DNA of 64,000 nucleotides from Bacillota bacterium (GCA_023392075.1 JAEVZU010000183.1:60196-124195), one strand, 5' to 3'; positions 1 through 10,132 are shown, numbered from the stretch's first letter. Numbers and translations: made by a program. Notes: generated from the sequence alone by a model not told the origin.

Positions 1-1
1 T

Positions 2-541
2 GCAGTTTATCAAAAGCTGCTTGATAATTCGGTAAAAATAACTGTGGAAGGATTAAATGAATATAATATGACACTTCCGGAATGGACCTGGCAGCCCTCC
101 TGTGATTTTAATGCTGCCTTCAGAGGTTCTAACGGGGGACGGGAAACACTGATTCTCGAGGATGACATAATAGCTTCGACAACCTGGCTGCAAAGATACT
201 GCGTTTTGGCACACGAGTTTGCACATACAATACTGTCATTCGGTATTGGTGATCTGGAATATCCGGGTGCTGATTCCGGAATAACAAACCAGGTGTTATC
301 TGCTTATAACGCTGCTATAGCTGCAAACAAATATACTGAATCATCCTATGACCGCAGCAATATTCATGAATATTTTGCAGGCAATGTGGGACGCTGGTTT
401 AATGCTAATCCAGTAAATCTGAATGTACCGAATGCTTCGTCAAAAACCCCGAGACAACAGCTGCAGGAATACGATCCTGCAATTTACAGTGTTTTATCTG
501 CGTTGTTTGGTGAATATAAGCTGCCGGCTCCCTGGAATTAA
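2..541 (+). CDS. Metallopeptidase-like protein, C-terminal part (5' end outside window)
   Basis: The reading frame is open from the window edge, so this is the C-terminal part of a longer protein; the GTG at 44 is probably an internal codon. An HEFAH motif (bases 212-226) is followed by TILSFGIG and later by SSYDRSNIHEYFAGNVGRWF. This gives an HExxH zinc-site pair plus a downstream Glu, suggestive of a gluzincin-type peptidase. The same block ends the next gene, so the two are tandem paralogues. By analogy with that gene the missing N-terminus probably holds a signal peptide and sugar-binding-like domains (inference). The exact peptidase family is not recognised. Confidence 0.75.
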   Translation, partial: AVYQKLLDNSVKITVEGLNEYNMTLPEWTWQPSCDFNAAFRGSNGGRETLILEDDIIASTTWLQRYCVLAHEFAHTILSFGIGDLEYPGADSGITNQVLSAYNAAIAANKYTESSYDRSNIHEYFAGNVGRWFNANPVNLNVPNASSKTPRQQLQEYDPAIYSVLSALFGEYKLPAPWN

Positions 542-643
542 AAGTTATATGGTTATAGTAACTGTTATTTTATAACATAAAATCCAACGGTCAAGATGTT
601 CACAGACTTATGCAAATGGATTTTATATGAAAGAGAGGACTAT

Positions 644-3600
644 ATGAAAAATACCGACAAATTGTTTAGAAAATTTGTAGCATTAATCTTATCGGCATTG
701 TTAATTTGTTCAACATTAAACATTGCTGCTTTTGCGGCAGATACCGATAGTGCGCTGACGGCCGCAAGCGGGGATGATCTGCAAAATGATCTGGTTGCAA
801 AATACGAATTTAATGAAACTTCAGGAACTATAGCGGCCGACTCATCCGGGAACGGCAAAAATGCCACACTTACAAGTGCTTCATTCGCTGCCGGCAAAAC
901 CGGCAATGCTCTCAGTTTAAGCGGAAGTTCACAATATGCAAGCCTGGCCTCGGGAATAGTAAGCGGATGCAATGATCTTACGGTAGCAGCATGGGTAAAG
1001 CTGGATACAATCAGCAGTTGGAGCAGAATATTTGACTTCGGAACAGGTACCACAAGTTATATGTTTCTAACTCCAAGCAGCAGTGCAAACAAAATAAGAT
1101 TTGCAATTTCAAACGGCGGTTCAGGCTCAGAACAGCAAATAGACGGAAATGCAGCCCTGGAAACAGGTTCATGGAAACATGTGGCCGTTACACTGGCGGG
1201 TGATATGGGAATCCTGTACATTGACGGTGCGGCGGTGGGCACTAATAACGGTATGTCTTTAAACCCGTCGGATCTTGGAGTAACAAACCAAAACTACATA
1301 GGCAAATCACAGTATTCCGATCCGTATCTGGACGGACTTGTTGATGATTTCGTAATATACAACAGAGCATTGAGCAAAACGGAAATAGCAGGTCTGGCAG
1401 GGACCACACCTGTCAACAGCGCTCCTGTGGTTGATGCAGGTTCAGACAATACGTCCGTGATTTTACCTGCCGCAATTAATTTAAACGGAACAGCCACCGA
1501 TGACGAGCTTCCGGAGGGCTCCGCCATAACAACCGTATGGACCCTGCTCAGCGGTCCTGCCCCAGCAACCTTCGGAAATGCAGACTCCCTGGCGACAACT
1601 GCAACGGTAACTGTGCCGGGAACATACGTTTTCAAGCTAACCGCAAGTGACGGGGCTTTAACTGCATCCGATACCGTTACTGTAACCGTACATGAGCAGG
1701 GAACGCCTGCTGCTGAAAATATAGCACCAAATGCAACGGCAGCAACAGACTATATTGCCTCGGGATACAGCCTGTCTGCAATAAATGACGGATATGAACC
1801 AACCAGTTCAACCGATACAAGCCACGGTGCATATTGTAATTTAACAACTCCCGCAGCTCCGCATTGGGTACAGTATGATTTTGACAAATATTATACAATA
1901 AATGCCTGTGAAATATATTGGTTAGCCAACGGAAGAACCCTTCTGGCACCGTCAGGCTTCTCATATCAATATTGGAATGGCACCGAATGGGTTCCTGTGC
2001 ATTCTCCATCCGCATATGAACTGGTAACAAACAAATACAGCCGAACGGATTTTATGCCCGTTACAACCAACAGGATAAAAGTTTTGATACAAAATCTGTC
2101 AACATCTTCAACGGGAATAATAGAATGGAAAGTATACACCGGCGGTGTTACGAAAGACTATGCACCTGAAGTGGAGGCCGGACCTATGGCTTATGTCACC
2201 ATGCCGTCAACAATACAATTGAAGGGCTCTGTTGTAGATGACAATCCAAATTCAGCCATAACTTCAACCTGGAGCTTCGTATCAGGCAACGGACAGGCTT
2301 CCATCGCAGATGTAAATTCTTTGAATACAACGGTAACAGTTACAAAACCTGGGCCTTATGTATTTAAGCTTGCTGTGAGCGACGGAGTAAACACTTCTGC
2401 AGACCATGCCATTATTAATGTTTATAAACAGGGTGCAACCAATTATACAAATATTATGCCGTTGTCAGATATAACAGCTTCAAATACGGCAGCAGGTTAT
2501 ACCACAGGTGCAATAAAGGACGGTTATACACCTTCAAGCTCAAGTGATACAAGTCATGGAGCCTATGCAAATTCCGGTGCCACTCAGACAGTGGATATGG
2601 AATTTACTCAGGCATACCTGATTAATCAGGCTGACATATATTGGTTTGATAACGGATCAACAATAAGGACTCCGGCTTCATACAAACTATATTACTGGAA
2701 CGGCAAGGAATTTATAAGAGCTTATAACCAGGAGGGGTTGGGAACAGCAGGCAATCAGTTCAATACTTCAACATTTACGCCTGTATTTACTCACAAAATA
2801 CGTTTGGAGACAATTGCCCAATCAGGAAAGGGTGCAGGAATAATTGAAATGAAGCTTCTCGGCTGCCGTCCGTCCGCTCTGACTGCCAACCTGTCGGACC
2901 AGGGGGATGCTTCAGCTAATTCCGTTGCAAGCGGAAGCAGCCTGAATGCCTTATGGGATTCCAAAGCCCCCTCCAGTTCAGCCGACACTTCAAGCGGTGT
3001 TTACAAGAGTAATGCGGGAAGTACAACTCAATGGGTACAATATGATTTTAACAATACCATGACAATTGATGAAGTCGATCTATATTGGTATGCCGACAGC
3101 AGTGTGTCCATACCTTCTGCATATACCGTCAAGTATTGGAACGGTTCCGGTTTTGTTGCCGTTGCAAATGCCGGCGGATATGGCAGAAACAGTAACCAAT
3201 ACAATACTACCGCCTTTACACCTGTGGATACCACGAAAATCAGGGTGGAAATGACACCTGATACCGGAAAGGCAGTAGGCATACTGGAATGGAAGGTATT
3301 TGGAAATCCAAAGGTATCGGCACCGCCTGCTTGGGTAAATTCATTCTATACAAAATGTATTACCGTATTCAATGTTCCCATAGTGGCAAGCTCAAAGGTC
3401 AATGATCAGGCATTGATAAATGCAGCATACACTATAAATGCAGAGCTTAGAAAAATAGCAAAAAATAAGCCTGCAATACTGCAGAAATTAATATCAAATC
3501 GGAGCAAGGTATGCATAGTATCATTCTATGAGTATAATTATCAGCATCCCGGCCAGGAGGGAACAGATAAAACCTTAAGGGCCGCATATGCAGGTCAAAG

Positions 3601-4006
3601 TGCATTTACACTTGAAGAAGAAAATATTATACCTCCGGATAAAACGCGGTTCTTTGTATTTAATGTCCTTTGCCACGAATTTGCTCATACAATCCTTTCC
3701 CACGGCATAGGAGAAGCAAATGGCCTGGGTGCCGATGATGCGCTTTTCAACAGGATAAGGAATGCCTACAACAATGCCATTGCAAACAATCTGTACACAG
3801 AGTCCTCATATGACAGAAGCAATTATCATGAGTTCTGGACCGGACAGGTTTGCCGGTGGTTCAATTCAAATCCTACCGATCTCAATGTTCCAAATGCAAA
3901 TAAGTTAAGTCACAGGGAACAACTGAGATTGTATGACCCAACAACTTACAGCATTGTAGAGGAAGTATTCGGTGATTACAAGCTGTCTGTACCGTGGATT
4001 GATTAG
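644..4006 (+). CDS. Secreted multidomain protein: LamG, PKD-like and discoidin-like domains with C-terminal HEFAH metallopeptidase-like domain
   Basis: The start is placed at ATG 644, after AGAGAGGAC, because it opens a clean signal peptide (KLFRKFVALILSALLICS, ending near AFAA). An in-frame ATG at 596 would only add a non-signal prefix. The order over about 1120 residues is: LamG/concanavalin-like domain (about 50-250), PKD/K-like domain (257-350), discoidin-like repeat (360-505), second PKD-like domain (506-600), two more discoidin-like repeats (600-885), then the metallopeptidase-like domain with HEFAH at bases 3674-3688. The discoidin-like repeats share a TSHGAY / YDFN / IYW / IIEWKV pattern. 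Predicted to be exported and to bind glycans or the cell surface through its N-terminal modules. There is no dockerin, SLH or LPxTG signal. It parallels the truncated gene upstream. Substrate unknown. Confidence 0.8.
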   Translation: MKNTDKLFRKFVALILSALLICSTLNIAAFAADTDSALTAASGDDLQNDLVAKYEFNETSGTIAADSSGNGKNATLTSASFAAGKTGNALSLSGSSQYASLASGIVSGCNDLTVAAWVKLDTISSWSRIFDFGTGTTSYMFLTPSSSANKIRFAISNGGSGSEQQIDGNAALETGSWKHVAVTLAGDMGILYIDGAAVGTNNGMSLNPSDLGVTNQNYIGKSQYSDPYLDGLVDDFVIYNRALSKTEIAGLAGTTPVNSAPVVDAGSDNTSVILPAAINLNGTATDDELPEGSAITTVWTLLSGPAPATFGNADSLATTATVTVPGTYVFKLTASDGALTASDTVTVTVHEQGTPAAENIAPNATAATDYIASGYSLSAINDGYEPTSSTDTSHGAYCNLTTPAAPHWVQYDFDKYYTINACEIYWLANGRTLLAPSGFSYQYWNGTEWVPVHSPSAYELVTNKYSRTDFMPVTTNRIKVLIQNLSTSSTGIIEWKVYTGGVTKDYAPEVEAGPMAYVTMPSTIQLKGSVVDDNPNSAITSTWSFVSGNGQASIADVNSLNTTVTVTKPGPYVFKLAVSDGVNTSADHAIINVYKQGATNYTNIMPLSDITASNTAAGYTTGAIKDGYTPSSSSDTSHGAYANSGATQTVDMEFTQAYLINQADIYWFDNGSTIRTPASYKLYYWNGKEFIRAYNQEGLGTAGNQFNTSTFTPVFTHKIRLETIAQSGKGAGIIEMKLLGCRPSALTANLSDQGDASANSVASGSSLNALWDSKAPSSSADTSSGVYKSNAGSTTQWVQYDFNNTMTIDEVDLYWYADSSVSIPSAYTVKYWNGSGFVAVANAGGYGRNSNQYNTTAFTPVDTTKIRVEMTPDTGKAVGILEWKVFGNPKVSAPPAWVNSFYTKCITVFNVPIVASSKVNDQALINAAYTINAELRKIAKNKPAILQKLISNRSKVCIVSFYEYNYQHPGQEGTDKTLRAAYAGQSAFTLEEENIIPPDKTRFFVFNVLCHEFAHTILSHGIGEANGLGADDALFNRIRNAYNNAIANNLYTESSYDRSNYHEFWTGQVCRWFNSNPTDLNVPNANKLSHREQLRLYDPTTYSIVEEVFGDYKLSVPWID

Positions 4007-4065
4007 AGCTAACGGGAGATAAAAAGGGGCGTCTTAAAGTAGAGCAATTGTAATACTTGAATTAC

Positions 4066-4174
4066 TGATTATAGTGCTCCAGTACAATTTTAATAAATGA
4101 TCAGCTCCATTAAAAGTACAGGCAGGTACTTTGTGAGCAATCATTTATTGATGTTAGTACGGGAGCACTATTAC
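4066..4174. repeat. Long interrupted hairpin, repeat family R4 (copy 1)
   Basis: This lies in the 371-base gap between the metallopeptidase-like gene and the GH127 gene. Nested inverted segments are: ATAGTGCTCC with GGAGCACTAT (4070/4170 ends), AATAAATGAT with ATCATTTATT, and AAAGTAC with GTACTTT around a short loop. Its right half aligns with 36128-36190, so it is a dispersed structured repeat and not just a terminator. The rest of the gap shows only AT-rich sequence with a TATAAT at about 4313. Confidence 0.6.
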
Positions 4175-4377
4175 ATTTTCACCTGCATTTCAGATATTTG
4201 AGTTTGGCGACATCCCTTTTTCTGAATAATTCACATAACCTATGCATTATAAAAGTAGGTTTTAGCCACCTATTCTAACTTTTTTACTACTGATAAAAAA
4301 AATTTCATGATGATATAATAATTTTGAAATTTAGACATGTCTTATACAAATCTTGTTATTCAAGGAGGGTATTCTTA

Positions 4378-6144
4378 ATGCCTGAATATCTCGGCACAAA
4401 GCAGATGGAATTGACACCCAGCGTTTTCACAGAAAGATTTGATATTAATAAAGCGTATCTCATGAGCCTGAAAAATGAAAAACTCCTTCAAAACTATTAC
4501 ATGCAGGCAGGCATTTTTGGCAGAATTATTGAAACCGATAAAAATACCATACCTGATATCCATTGGGGATGGGAGTCTCCGTGCTGTCAGCTGAGAGGCC
4601 ACTTCCTGGGCCACTGGCTTTCTGCAGCCGCCAGGGTATACAAGCAGACCGGTGATGAGGAAGTCAGGGGAAAAGCTGTTGGCATAGTAAAACAGCTTGC
4701 TGTATGCCAGCAGGAAAATGGCGGGATATGGGCCGGTTCCATTCCTGAACAATATATGGAATGGGTTGTTAGGAAAAAGAAGGTATGGGCACCTCAATAC
4801 ACGGTTCATAAAACATTAATGGGATTAGTGGATATGTACAGGTATGCCGGTGACGAAACTTCACTGAAGATTGCAGACACCTGGGCAGACTGGTTTTTTG
4901 ATTGGAGCGGTAACTTCACCAGAGAACAAATGGATGACATTCTTGATGTTGAAACCGGTGCAATGCTTGAGGTATGGGCAGACCTGTATGGAATAACAAA
5001 AAATGATAAATATCTGGAATTGATCAAACGTTACGACAGACCAAGGCTTTTTGAAAATTTATTGAACGGTATAGAGACTGTAAGCGGGAAACATGCCAAT
5101 ACAACTATTGTTGAAATACATGGTGCCGCCCGGGTTTATGAGGTAACCGGAATCGAAAGATACAGAAAAATCGTAGAGGCATACTGGAAACAAACGGTGG
5201 AGGATCTGGGATATTTTTGTACGGGAGGCCAGACAACAGCCGAAGTATGGACCCAGCCCAAGGTACAGAGTACCATGCTCAGCGAAACAAACCAGGAGCA
5301 CTGTGTCGTATACAATATGATAAGGCTTGCGGATTTTCTTTACAGATGGACGAAGGAAGTCAAGTATCTGGATTATATTGAGAGAAATATATATAATGGT
5401 CTATTTGCACAGCAAAACATTGAAACCGGCATGGTTATATACTATCTGCCGCTTCACTGCGGTGCAAAAAAGAAATGGGGTTCACCAACTCATGATTTTT
5501 GGTGCTGTCATGGAACTCTTTTGCAGGCACACACTCTATATACAGATTTAAGTATATATAAAAATGGAGAAGAACTCGTTTTTGCACAATATATTCCTTC
5601 AAAGCTGGTATATGACAGAAATGGAACCAGTGTTGAAATAGAGCAGAGCTATTTAAAGGGAAAAGAAACTTGGAAGCTGCCTGACAACAGCAATATACAT
5701 ATCAGCATCAAGACCGGGCAGCCTGTAAAATTACCGCTGACATTCAGAATACCGTGGTGGGCCGGAGATAATTACAGTGTAAAAGTGGACGGACATAAGC
5801 TGAATGATTTAAAGGTCAAAAACGGTTTTATAACAATTGAACAAACTTGGCATGACAACATAGTTGAGCTTGAATTTATAAAAAAGATATGGGTATGCCC
5901 TACCGATGATAACCCAAACCTTGTGGCATTTATGTACGGACCGGTTGTCCTTGCAGGTCTTACAGCCGAGGCAAGAACATTATACAAAAAAGGCCGGTCT
6001 CCGGAAAGCCTGCTGATCGGGAGCAATAAAAATGCATGGGAGGATGTTTCATTTTACACGGCAAATCAGGAAGTAAATGTGAAATTTATACCTCTTTATA
6101 ATGTAAAGGATGAGATATATACCACATATTTTTCTATAGAATGA
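4378..6144 (+). CDS. GH127-family (DUF1680) beta-L-arabinofuranosidase-like glycoside hydrolase
   Basis: Start ATG 4378 follows AAGGAGGGTATTCTTA; a TTG at 4324 has no such site. The 588-residue protein begins directly with the (alpha/alpha)6-barrel sequence HWGWESPCCQLRGHFLGHW and has no signal peptide, so it acts in the cytoplasm. In characterised GH127 enzymes a Glu, a Cys and a CysCys pair bind zinc, one Cys being the nucleophile. The same pattern is visible here as Glu307-x-Cys309 and Cys376-Cys377 (WCCHG). It is followed by a binding protein and two permeases, which suggests hydrolysis of imported beta-L-arabinofuranosyl oligosaccharides. Related GH146 specificities cannot be excluded. 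Confidence 0.9.
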   Translation: MPEYLGTKQMELTPSVFTERFDINKAYLMSLKNEKLLQNYYMQAGIFGRIIETDKNTIPDIHWGWESPCCQLRGHFLGHWLSAAARVYKQTGDEEVRGKAVGIVKQLAVCQQENGGIWAGSIPEQYMEWVVRKKKVWAPQYTVHKTLMGLVDMYRYAGDETSLKIADTWADWFFDWSGNFTREQMDDILDVETGAMLEVWADLYGITKNDKYLELIKRYDRPRLFENLLNGIETVSGKHANTTIVEIHGAARVYEVTGIERYRKIVEAYWKQTVEDLGYFCTGGQTTAEVWTQPKVQSTMLSETNQEHCVVYNMIRLADFLYRWTKEVKYLDYIERNIYNGLFAQQNIETGMVIYYLPLHCGAKKKWGSPTHDFWCCHGTLLQAHTLYTDLSIYKNGEELVFAQYIPSKLVYDRNGTSVEIEQSYLKGKETWKLPDNSNIHISIKTGQPVKLPLTFRIPWWAGDNYSVKVDGHKLNDLKVKNGFITIEQTWHDNIVELEFIKKIWVCPTDDNPNLVAFMYGPVVLAGLTAEARTLYKKGRSPESLLIGSNKNAWEDVSFYTANQEVNVKFIPLYNVKDEIYTTYFSIE

Positions 6145-6249
6145 TAAAAAAATATACGCCCTGGAGAGCATTTTGACAATATCATTTGTTTTAGTTTTCT
6201 TTGCTGCTTAAAACAGCGGCAATTAAATAAAAATTAAAGGGGGATGACC

Positions 6250-7596
6250 ATGAAAAGGTATTTGGCATTATTACTTGCAACTCTGTGTATGTTTTCTTTT
6301 GTTATGACAGGCTGTGGTTCGGATGAGAAAGCAGATGTATCAACTGCTTCAAGCGCAGGGGCTGCATCTGCGGGCCAATCGCAAGGTGCATCATCGGATG
6401 CCGGGGCAGCTCAGGAACTTAGCGGTAAAATCAGTTTCATGAGCTGGGGCGAGGAAGATGAAAGATTGCTTTATGAGAAAGTACTGGAGAATTTCCAGGC
6501 TAAAAACCCAAAAGTTAAAGTAAACTATATGTTTACCCCAAATGACTATTATACCAAGCTTTCCACCATGGTAGCCGGAAATTCGACACCCGATGTATTC
6601 TGGCTGCTTCAATCCAAAGTACCTGAATATGTTAAATCAGGAGCTTGTGCCGCACTGGATCCATATATTCAGAAATACCCTGAACTGACAGAGGATTTGG
6701 TTGACGGACTTTTAAAGTATGGACAGGTTGACGGTAAAACATATACTATTCCCAAGGATTGGGCAGCAATAAACATGTATGTGAATGTTGATCTTTTTAA
6801 AAAGGCTAATATTGAGATACCGACCAGTGATTGGACTATGGAGCAATATATTGATCTGGCAAAGAAACTTACTGTAACCGAAAACGGCAAGATTGTTCAG
6901 TATGGAGCTGAAGCAGACAATTACTGGGCATTCTGGATGACCTTCGCCTCATCATACGGCGGACAGTGGTTCAAGGACGGCAAGTCAAACTTCAGTGATC
7001 CATTGGTTTTAAAAGGTATGAATGTTATGTATGATATCATCAAAAACAAGACGGCACCATCACCTTCGGCGCTGTCGTCAATCGGACAGGGTTCGGATCA
7101 ATTATTCCTGACGGGTAAAATTGCAATGTATCCTTCGGGCAGATGGTTTGTTCCAACCTGTAGAAATGATGCTGATTTTGAATGGGCGGCAATTGAAATG
7201 CCAAAGGGTACGACTCGCATAAATCCAGTTATTTCAGGTACTCTGGCAATGAGTGAAAAAAGTGAGAACAAGGATGCGGCCATTGGCCTTATCAGATATT
7301 TCCTAAGCGAGGAAGGTCTTGGAATAACAATGGCCGGAGGATTGTCAATGCCTCCTTACAAGAGAATGCTCGATAATGACAAGATAGTTACTACTCCTCC
7401 TGATGCAGCACCGTTTAAGGCAACGGCTTCATACATAGAAACAGAAACTCAATACAATGCGGCTGCAACGGGCTTATACACGAAATTCCAGGATATTATC
7501 ACTCCTGAACTGGACAATGCTTTCAACGGCAGCCAGACAATGGAACAGGCAGCTGCCAATATAGACAAAAAAGCAAATACTGAATTGTTTAAGTAG
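6250..7596 (+). CDS. ABC transporter sugar-binding lipoprotein (SBP family 1)
   Basis: A typical extracellular solute-binding protein of 449 codons. A lipoprotein signal ends at VMTGC (Cys22), followed by a Ser/Ala/Gly-rich linker and the family-1 fold (KISFMSWGEEDERLLYEKVLENFQAKNP near the mature N-terminus). ATG 6250 has the better distance to AGGGGG than the in-frame ATG 6244. It probably presents arabino-oligosaccharides to the two permeases just downstream, given the GH127 gene upstream (inference). No ATPase is encoded here; such importers often share one MsmK-like ATPase encoded elsewhere. Confidence 0.92.
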   Translation: MKRYLALLLATLCMFSFVMTGCGSDEKADVSTASSAGAASAGQSQGASSDAGAAQELSGKISFMSWGEEDERLLYEKVLENFQAKNPKVKVNYMFTPNDYYTKLSTMVAGNSTPDVFWLLQSKVPEYVKSGACAALDPYIQKYPELTEDLVDGLLKYGQVDGKTYTIPKDWAAINMYVNVDLFKKANIEIPTSDWTMEQYIDLAKKLTVTENGKIVQYGAEADNYWAFWMTFASSYGGQWFKDGKSNFSDPLVLKGMNVMYDIIKNKTAPSPSALSSIGQGSDQLFLTGKIAMYPSGRWFVPTCRNDADFEWAAIEMPKGTTRINPVISGTLAMSEKSENKDAAIGLIRYFLSEEGLGITMAGGLSMPPYKRMLDNDKIVTTPPDAAPFKATASYIETETQYNAAATGLYTKFQDIITPELDNAFNGSQTMEQAAANIDKKANTELFK

Positions 7597-7620
7597 AATA
7601 ATTTAAATTTTATAGACAAT

Positions 7621-7647
7621 ATAAGAAGGAGACTTTCTCCTTCTTAT
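7621..7647 (+). terminator. Intra-operon hairpin between binding protein and permease
   Basis: A perfect 12-bp stem (ATAAGAAGGAGA / TCTCCTTCTTAT) with a 3-base loop and only a short U-rich tail. In sugar ABC operons such hairpins usually protect the binding-protein mRNA or attenuate transcription so that the binding protein is made in excess over the permeases. The role here is inferred from position. Confidence 0.7.
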
Positions 7648-7671
7648 ATTGTTACCTAAAGAGGTGGCAAA

Positions 7672-8562
7672 ATGAAAGCTAGCAAAAAGACAGTTCTGAA
7701 ACGGAATATTGATGGATATGCGTTTGCAGCACCTGCTCTGATCGGACTATTTGTTTTTACCTTATACCCACTTGTTTGTTCCATATTTTACAGTTTTACG
7801 GATTGGAATATTTTATCCGATGCCAAATTCATAGGCTTTGACAATTATACAAAACTCATGAACGATGAAGTTTTTCTCATAAGCTTGAAAAATACATTAA
7901 AATGGGTTGTAATATATGTTCCGCTGTCACTGATAATATCTTTCGGTCTTGCGTTAATAGCCGAGCTGCCGATAAAAGGTGTTAATGCATTCAGAGCGAT
8001 CTTTTATCTTCCTGTTGTATGCCCGCTTATTGTAATTGCACTGCTGTTTACCTGGCTTTATAATACCGAATTCGGTTTGATAAATTACGGACTATCCTTG
8101 CTGGGAATAGGGCCTGTGGGTTGGCTTACCAATCCTAATCTGGCTATTTTCAGTATTGCATTAATGAGTGTGTGGAAAATGGCAGGCTACAATATGGTTG
8201 TTTTATTAGCCGGACTGCAGGCCGTACCCAGATCGGTTTATGAGGCGTCGGAGCTGGATGGTATAAAATCATACCAGAAGATCTGGTTTATAAAGCTCCC
8301 ATTAATAATGCCTGCCGTTTACTTTGTGGTGGTATATGCAATAATAAATGCGTTCCAGGTATTTACCGAAATTTTTACAATGACAAGAGGGGGACCGGGA
8401 AATTCCACAAATACGCTGGTTTATTATTTGTATACAAAGGCATTTACCCATAATGAAATGGGATATGCAAGCGCAATAGCAATAATCATGGCTATTATTA
8501 TAATGATTGTAACAGTGCTGCAGAAGTATGTTTTAGGCAGTAAGGTTCAGTATGAAACCTAA
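7672..8562 (+). CDS. Sugar ABC transporter permease (MalF/UgpA type)
   Basis: A 296-residue integral membrane protein with about six hydrophobic segments. The first (AAPALIGLFVFTLYPLVCSIF) is typical of the MalF/UgpA group. The cytoplasmic EAA loop is visible as EASELDGIKSYQKIWFIKLP, which contacts the shared ATPase. ATG 7672 follows AAAGAGGTGGCAAA. It pairs with the next permease to form the channel for the binding protein encoded upstream. Confidence 0.92.
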   Translation: MKASKKTVLKRNIDGYAFAAPALIGLFVFTLYPLVCSIFYSFTDWNILSDAKFIGFDNYTKLMNDEVFLISLKNTLKWVVIYVPLSLIISFGLALIAELPIKGVNAFRAIFYLPVVCPLIVIALLFTWLYNTEFGLINYGLSLLGIGPVGWLTNPNLAIFSIALMSVWKMAGYNMVVLLAGLQAVPRSVYEASELDGIKSYQKIWFIKLPLIMPAVYFVVVYAIINAFQVFTEIFTMTRGGPGNSTNTLVYYLYTKAFTHNEMGYASAIAIIMAIIIMIVTVLQKYVLGSKVQYET

Positions 8563-8594
8563 TTAACTATCTGTAGCGGGGAGGGTGGCTTTTT

Positions 8595-9455
8595 GTGGAT
8601 AATGCGTTAAATGCAAGGAGTAGAAATAAAAAGAAGACAATAGTGGTAATAGCATATTTTGTGCTTATTTTGTTTGTTTTATTGGATCTGATTCCTTTAA
8701 TCTGGATGATTTTGTGTTCGTTCAAATCAAGAACCGAGATAATGACATTCCCGCCTGCAATTTTCCCCTCCGAATGGAGGTTTGATAACTATGTCAAGGC
8801 ATGGAATGCATATGGTCTTAGTTTCACACGTATGTTCATAAATACATTTACAATAGTAATACCCGGAACATTTTTTACCGTATTGAGTGCAACTCTTGCC
8901 GCATACTCATTTGCACGTATAAAATTCTGGGGCAGAGATTTTTTGTTCGCTTTATTCCTTTTATCTTTGATGATACCCGACTCGGTTGTTTTGATACCGA
9001 GATTTATATTCTTCAAAAATCTGGGTTTTCAGGATTCACTCTGGCCTATTATAATTCCAATGTTATTCGGATACGGACTGCCGGTATTCCTGGGAAGACA
9101 GTTTTTTATGACCATACCCCAGGATCTGGAGGATTCGGCTACTATTGACGGCTGCGGAAGGTTAAGAGCGTGGGCAAATATTTTTGTTCCATTGTCAAAG
9201 CCTATTATAGCAACAATTACGGTCTTTACGTTCCAGAGCTATTATAATGACTTTTTATATCCATTGGTATATATAAATTCAACAAGCAAGTTTACTATCC
9301 AGTTGGGTCTGAGTGCCTTCAGAGGAGAACACACTACCAGATTCGATCTGCTTATGGCGGCTTCAGTGTTCTGCCTGATTCCGATTCTTATAATTTATAT
9401 GTTTGCACAGAGATATTTTGTAGAAGGAATTGTAACTACCGGATTAAAGGGGTAA
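8595..9455 (+). CDS. Sugar ABC transporter permease (MalG/UgpE type)
   Basis: A 286-residue membrane protein with six predicted segments and an EAA loop (EDSATIDGCGRLRAWANIFVP). It ends in the RYFVEGIVTTGLKG tail characteristic of MalG-like permeases. It begins at GTG 8595 after GGGGAGGGTGG, 32 bases behind its partner, so the two are co-transcribed. It is the last gene of the arabinoside locus, and a terminator follows at 9493. Confidence 0.92.
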   Translation: MDNALNARSRNKKKTIVVIAYFVLILFVLLDLIPLIWMILCSFKSRTEIMTFPPAIFPSEWRFDNYVKAWNAYGLSFTRMFINTFTIVIPGTFFTVLSATLAAYSFARIKFWGRDFLFALFLLSLMIPDSVVLIPRFIFFKNLGFQDSLWPIIIPMLFGYGLPVFLGRQFFMTIPQDLEDSATIDGCGRLRAWANIFVPLSKPIIATITVFTFQSYYNDFLYPLVYINSTSKFTIQLGLSAFRGEHTTRFDLLMAASVFCLIPILIIYMFAQRYFVEGIVTTGLKG

Positions 9456-9492
9456 ACATTTAAGAGAGGATTTAAAATTTAATGCTTTTATG

Positions 9493-9525
9493 CCGCATAT
9501 TCAGTATGATGTGCGGTTTTTTATT
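9493..9525 (+). terminator. Rho-independent terminator
   Basis: CCGCATAT and ATGTGCGG form a hairpin followed directly by TTTTTTATT. It closes the GH127-ABC operon. Confidence 0.75.
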
Positions 9526-9667
9526 GTCCTGAAAACCAATCATTTGTCTTTCACCGTCCACCCATTACTCTTTCGTTATATTTGCTAATGGAAAAACCTT
9601 TTGCACTGAGCTATAATTATATCATTAGCGACTTGCTTGATTTCATTCTAAAAAAGGAGAAGTATGG

Positions 9668-10132
9668 ATGCCGGTAGAGATAGAGCGGAAATTTCTGGTT
9701 AAAAACGATGATTACAAAATACATGCAGCTCGGGTATTTTTCAAACAGGGTTATTTATCTGTGGAGAGCGGCAGAACGGTGCGGATAAGAACTTATGACA
9801 ATAAAGGTTTTATAACCATAAAAGGAAAGGCACATTCCTTTACAAGGGATGAATTTGAATATGAAATCCCGGCGGACGAAGCAGATGTGCTTCTTGACAA
9901 CCTTTGTATAAGGCCGTTGATCGAAAAGATACGCCATTTTATAATATATGGAGGGAATGAGTGGGTTATTGACGAATTCCTCGGAGTAAATAAAGGGCTG
10001 GTTGTAGCGGAGATAGAATTGGAATCCGAGGAGCAGCTTTTTGAAAAACCTGATTGGCTGGGTGAAGAGGTTACTTTTGACAGGCGATACGGAAACTCTC
10101 ATCTGGTGAGAAAGCCCTACAGTGAGTGGTAA
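9668..10132 (+). CDS. CYTH domain protein
   Basis: A 154-residue protein with the N-terminal EIERK (residues 4-8) of the ExExK signature of the CYTH (CyaB/thiamine triphosphatase) superfamily. Alternating charged strands follow (VRIRTYDNKGFITIKGK, FEYEIP, VAEIELESEEQ), as expected of the triphosphate-binding tunnel. Bacterial members of this short type are often tripolyphosphatases or triphosphatases requiring a metal ion. The exact substrate cannot be read from sequence. The start at ATG 9668 lies 7 bases after AAAAAGGAGAAG. Confidence 0.88.
   Translation: MPVEIERKFLVKNDDYKIHAARVFFKQGYLSVESGRTVRIRTYDNKGFITIKGKAHSFTRDEFEYEIPADEADVLLDNLCIRPLIEKIRHFIIYGGNEWVIDEFLGVNKGLVVAEIELESEEQLFEKPDWLGEEVTFDRRYGNSHLVRKPYSEW

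Noticed and set aside
644..4006. Cellulosomal component
   Set aside because: No dockerin duplicated calcium-loop repeat was found in the protein.
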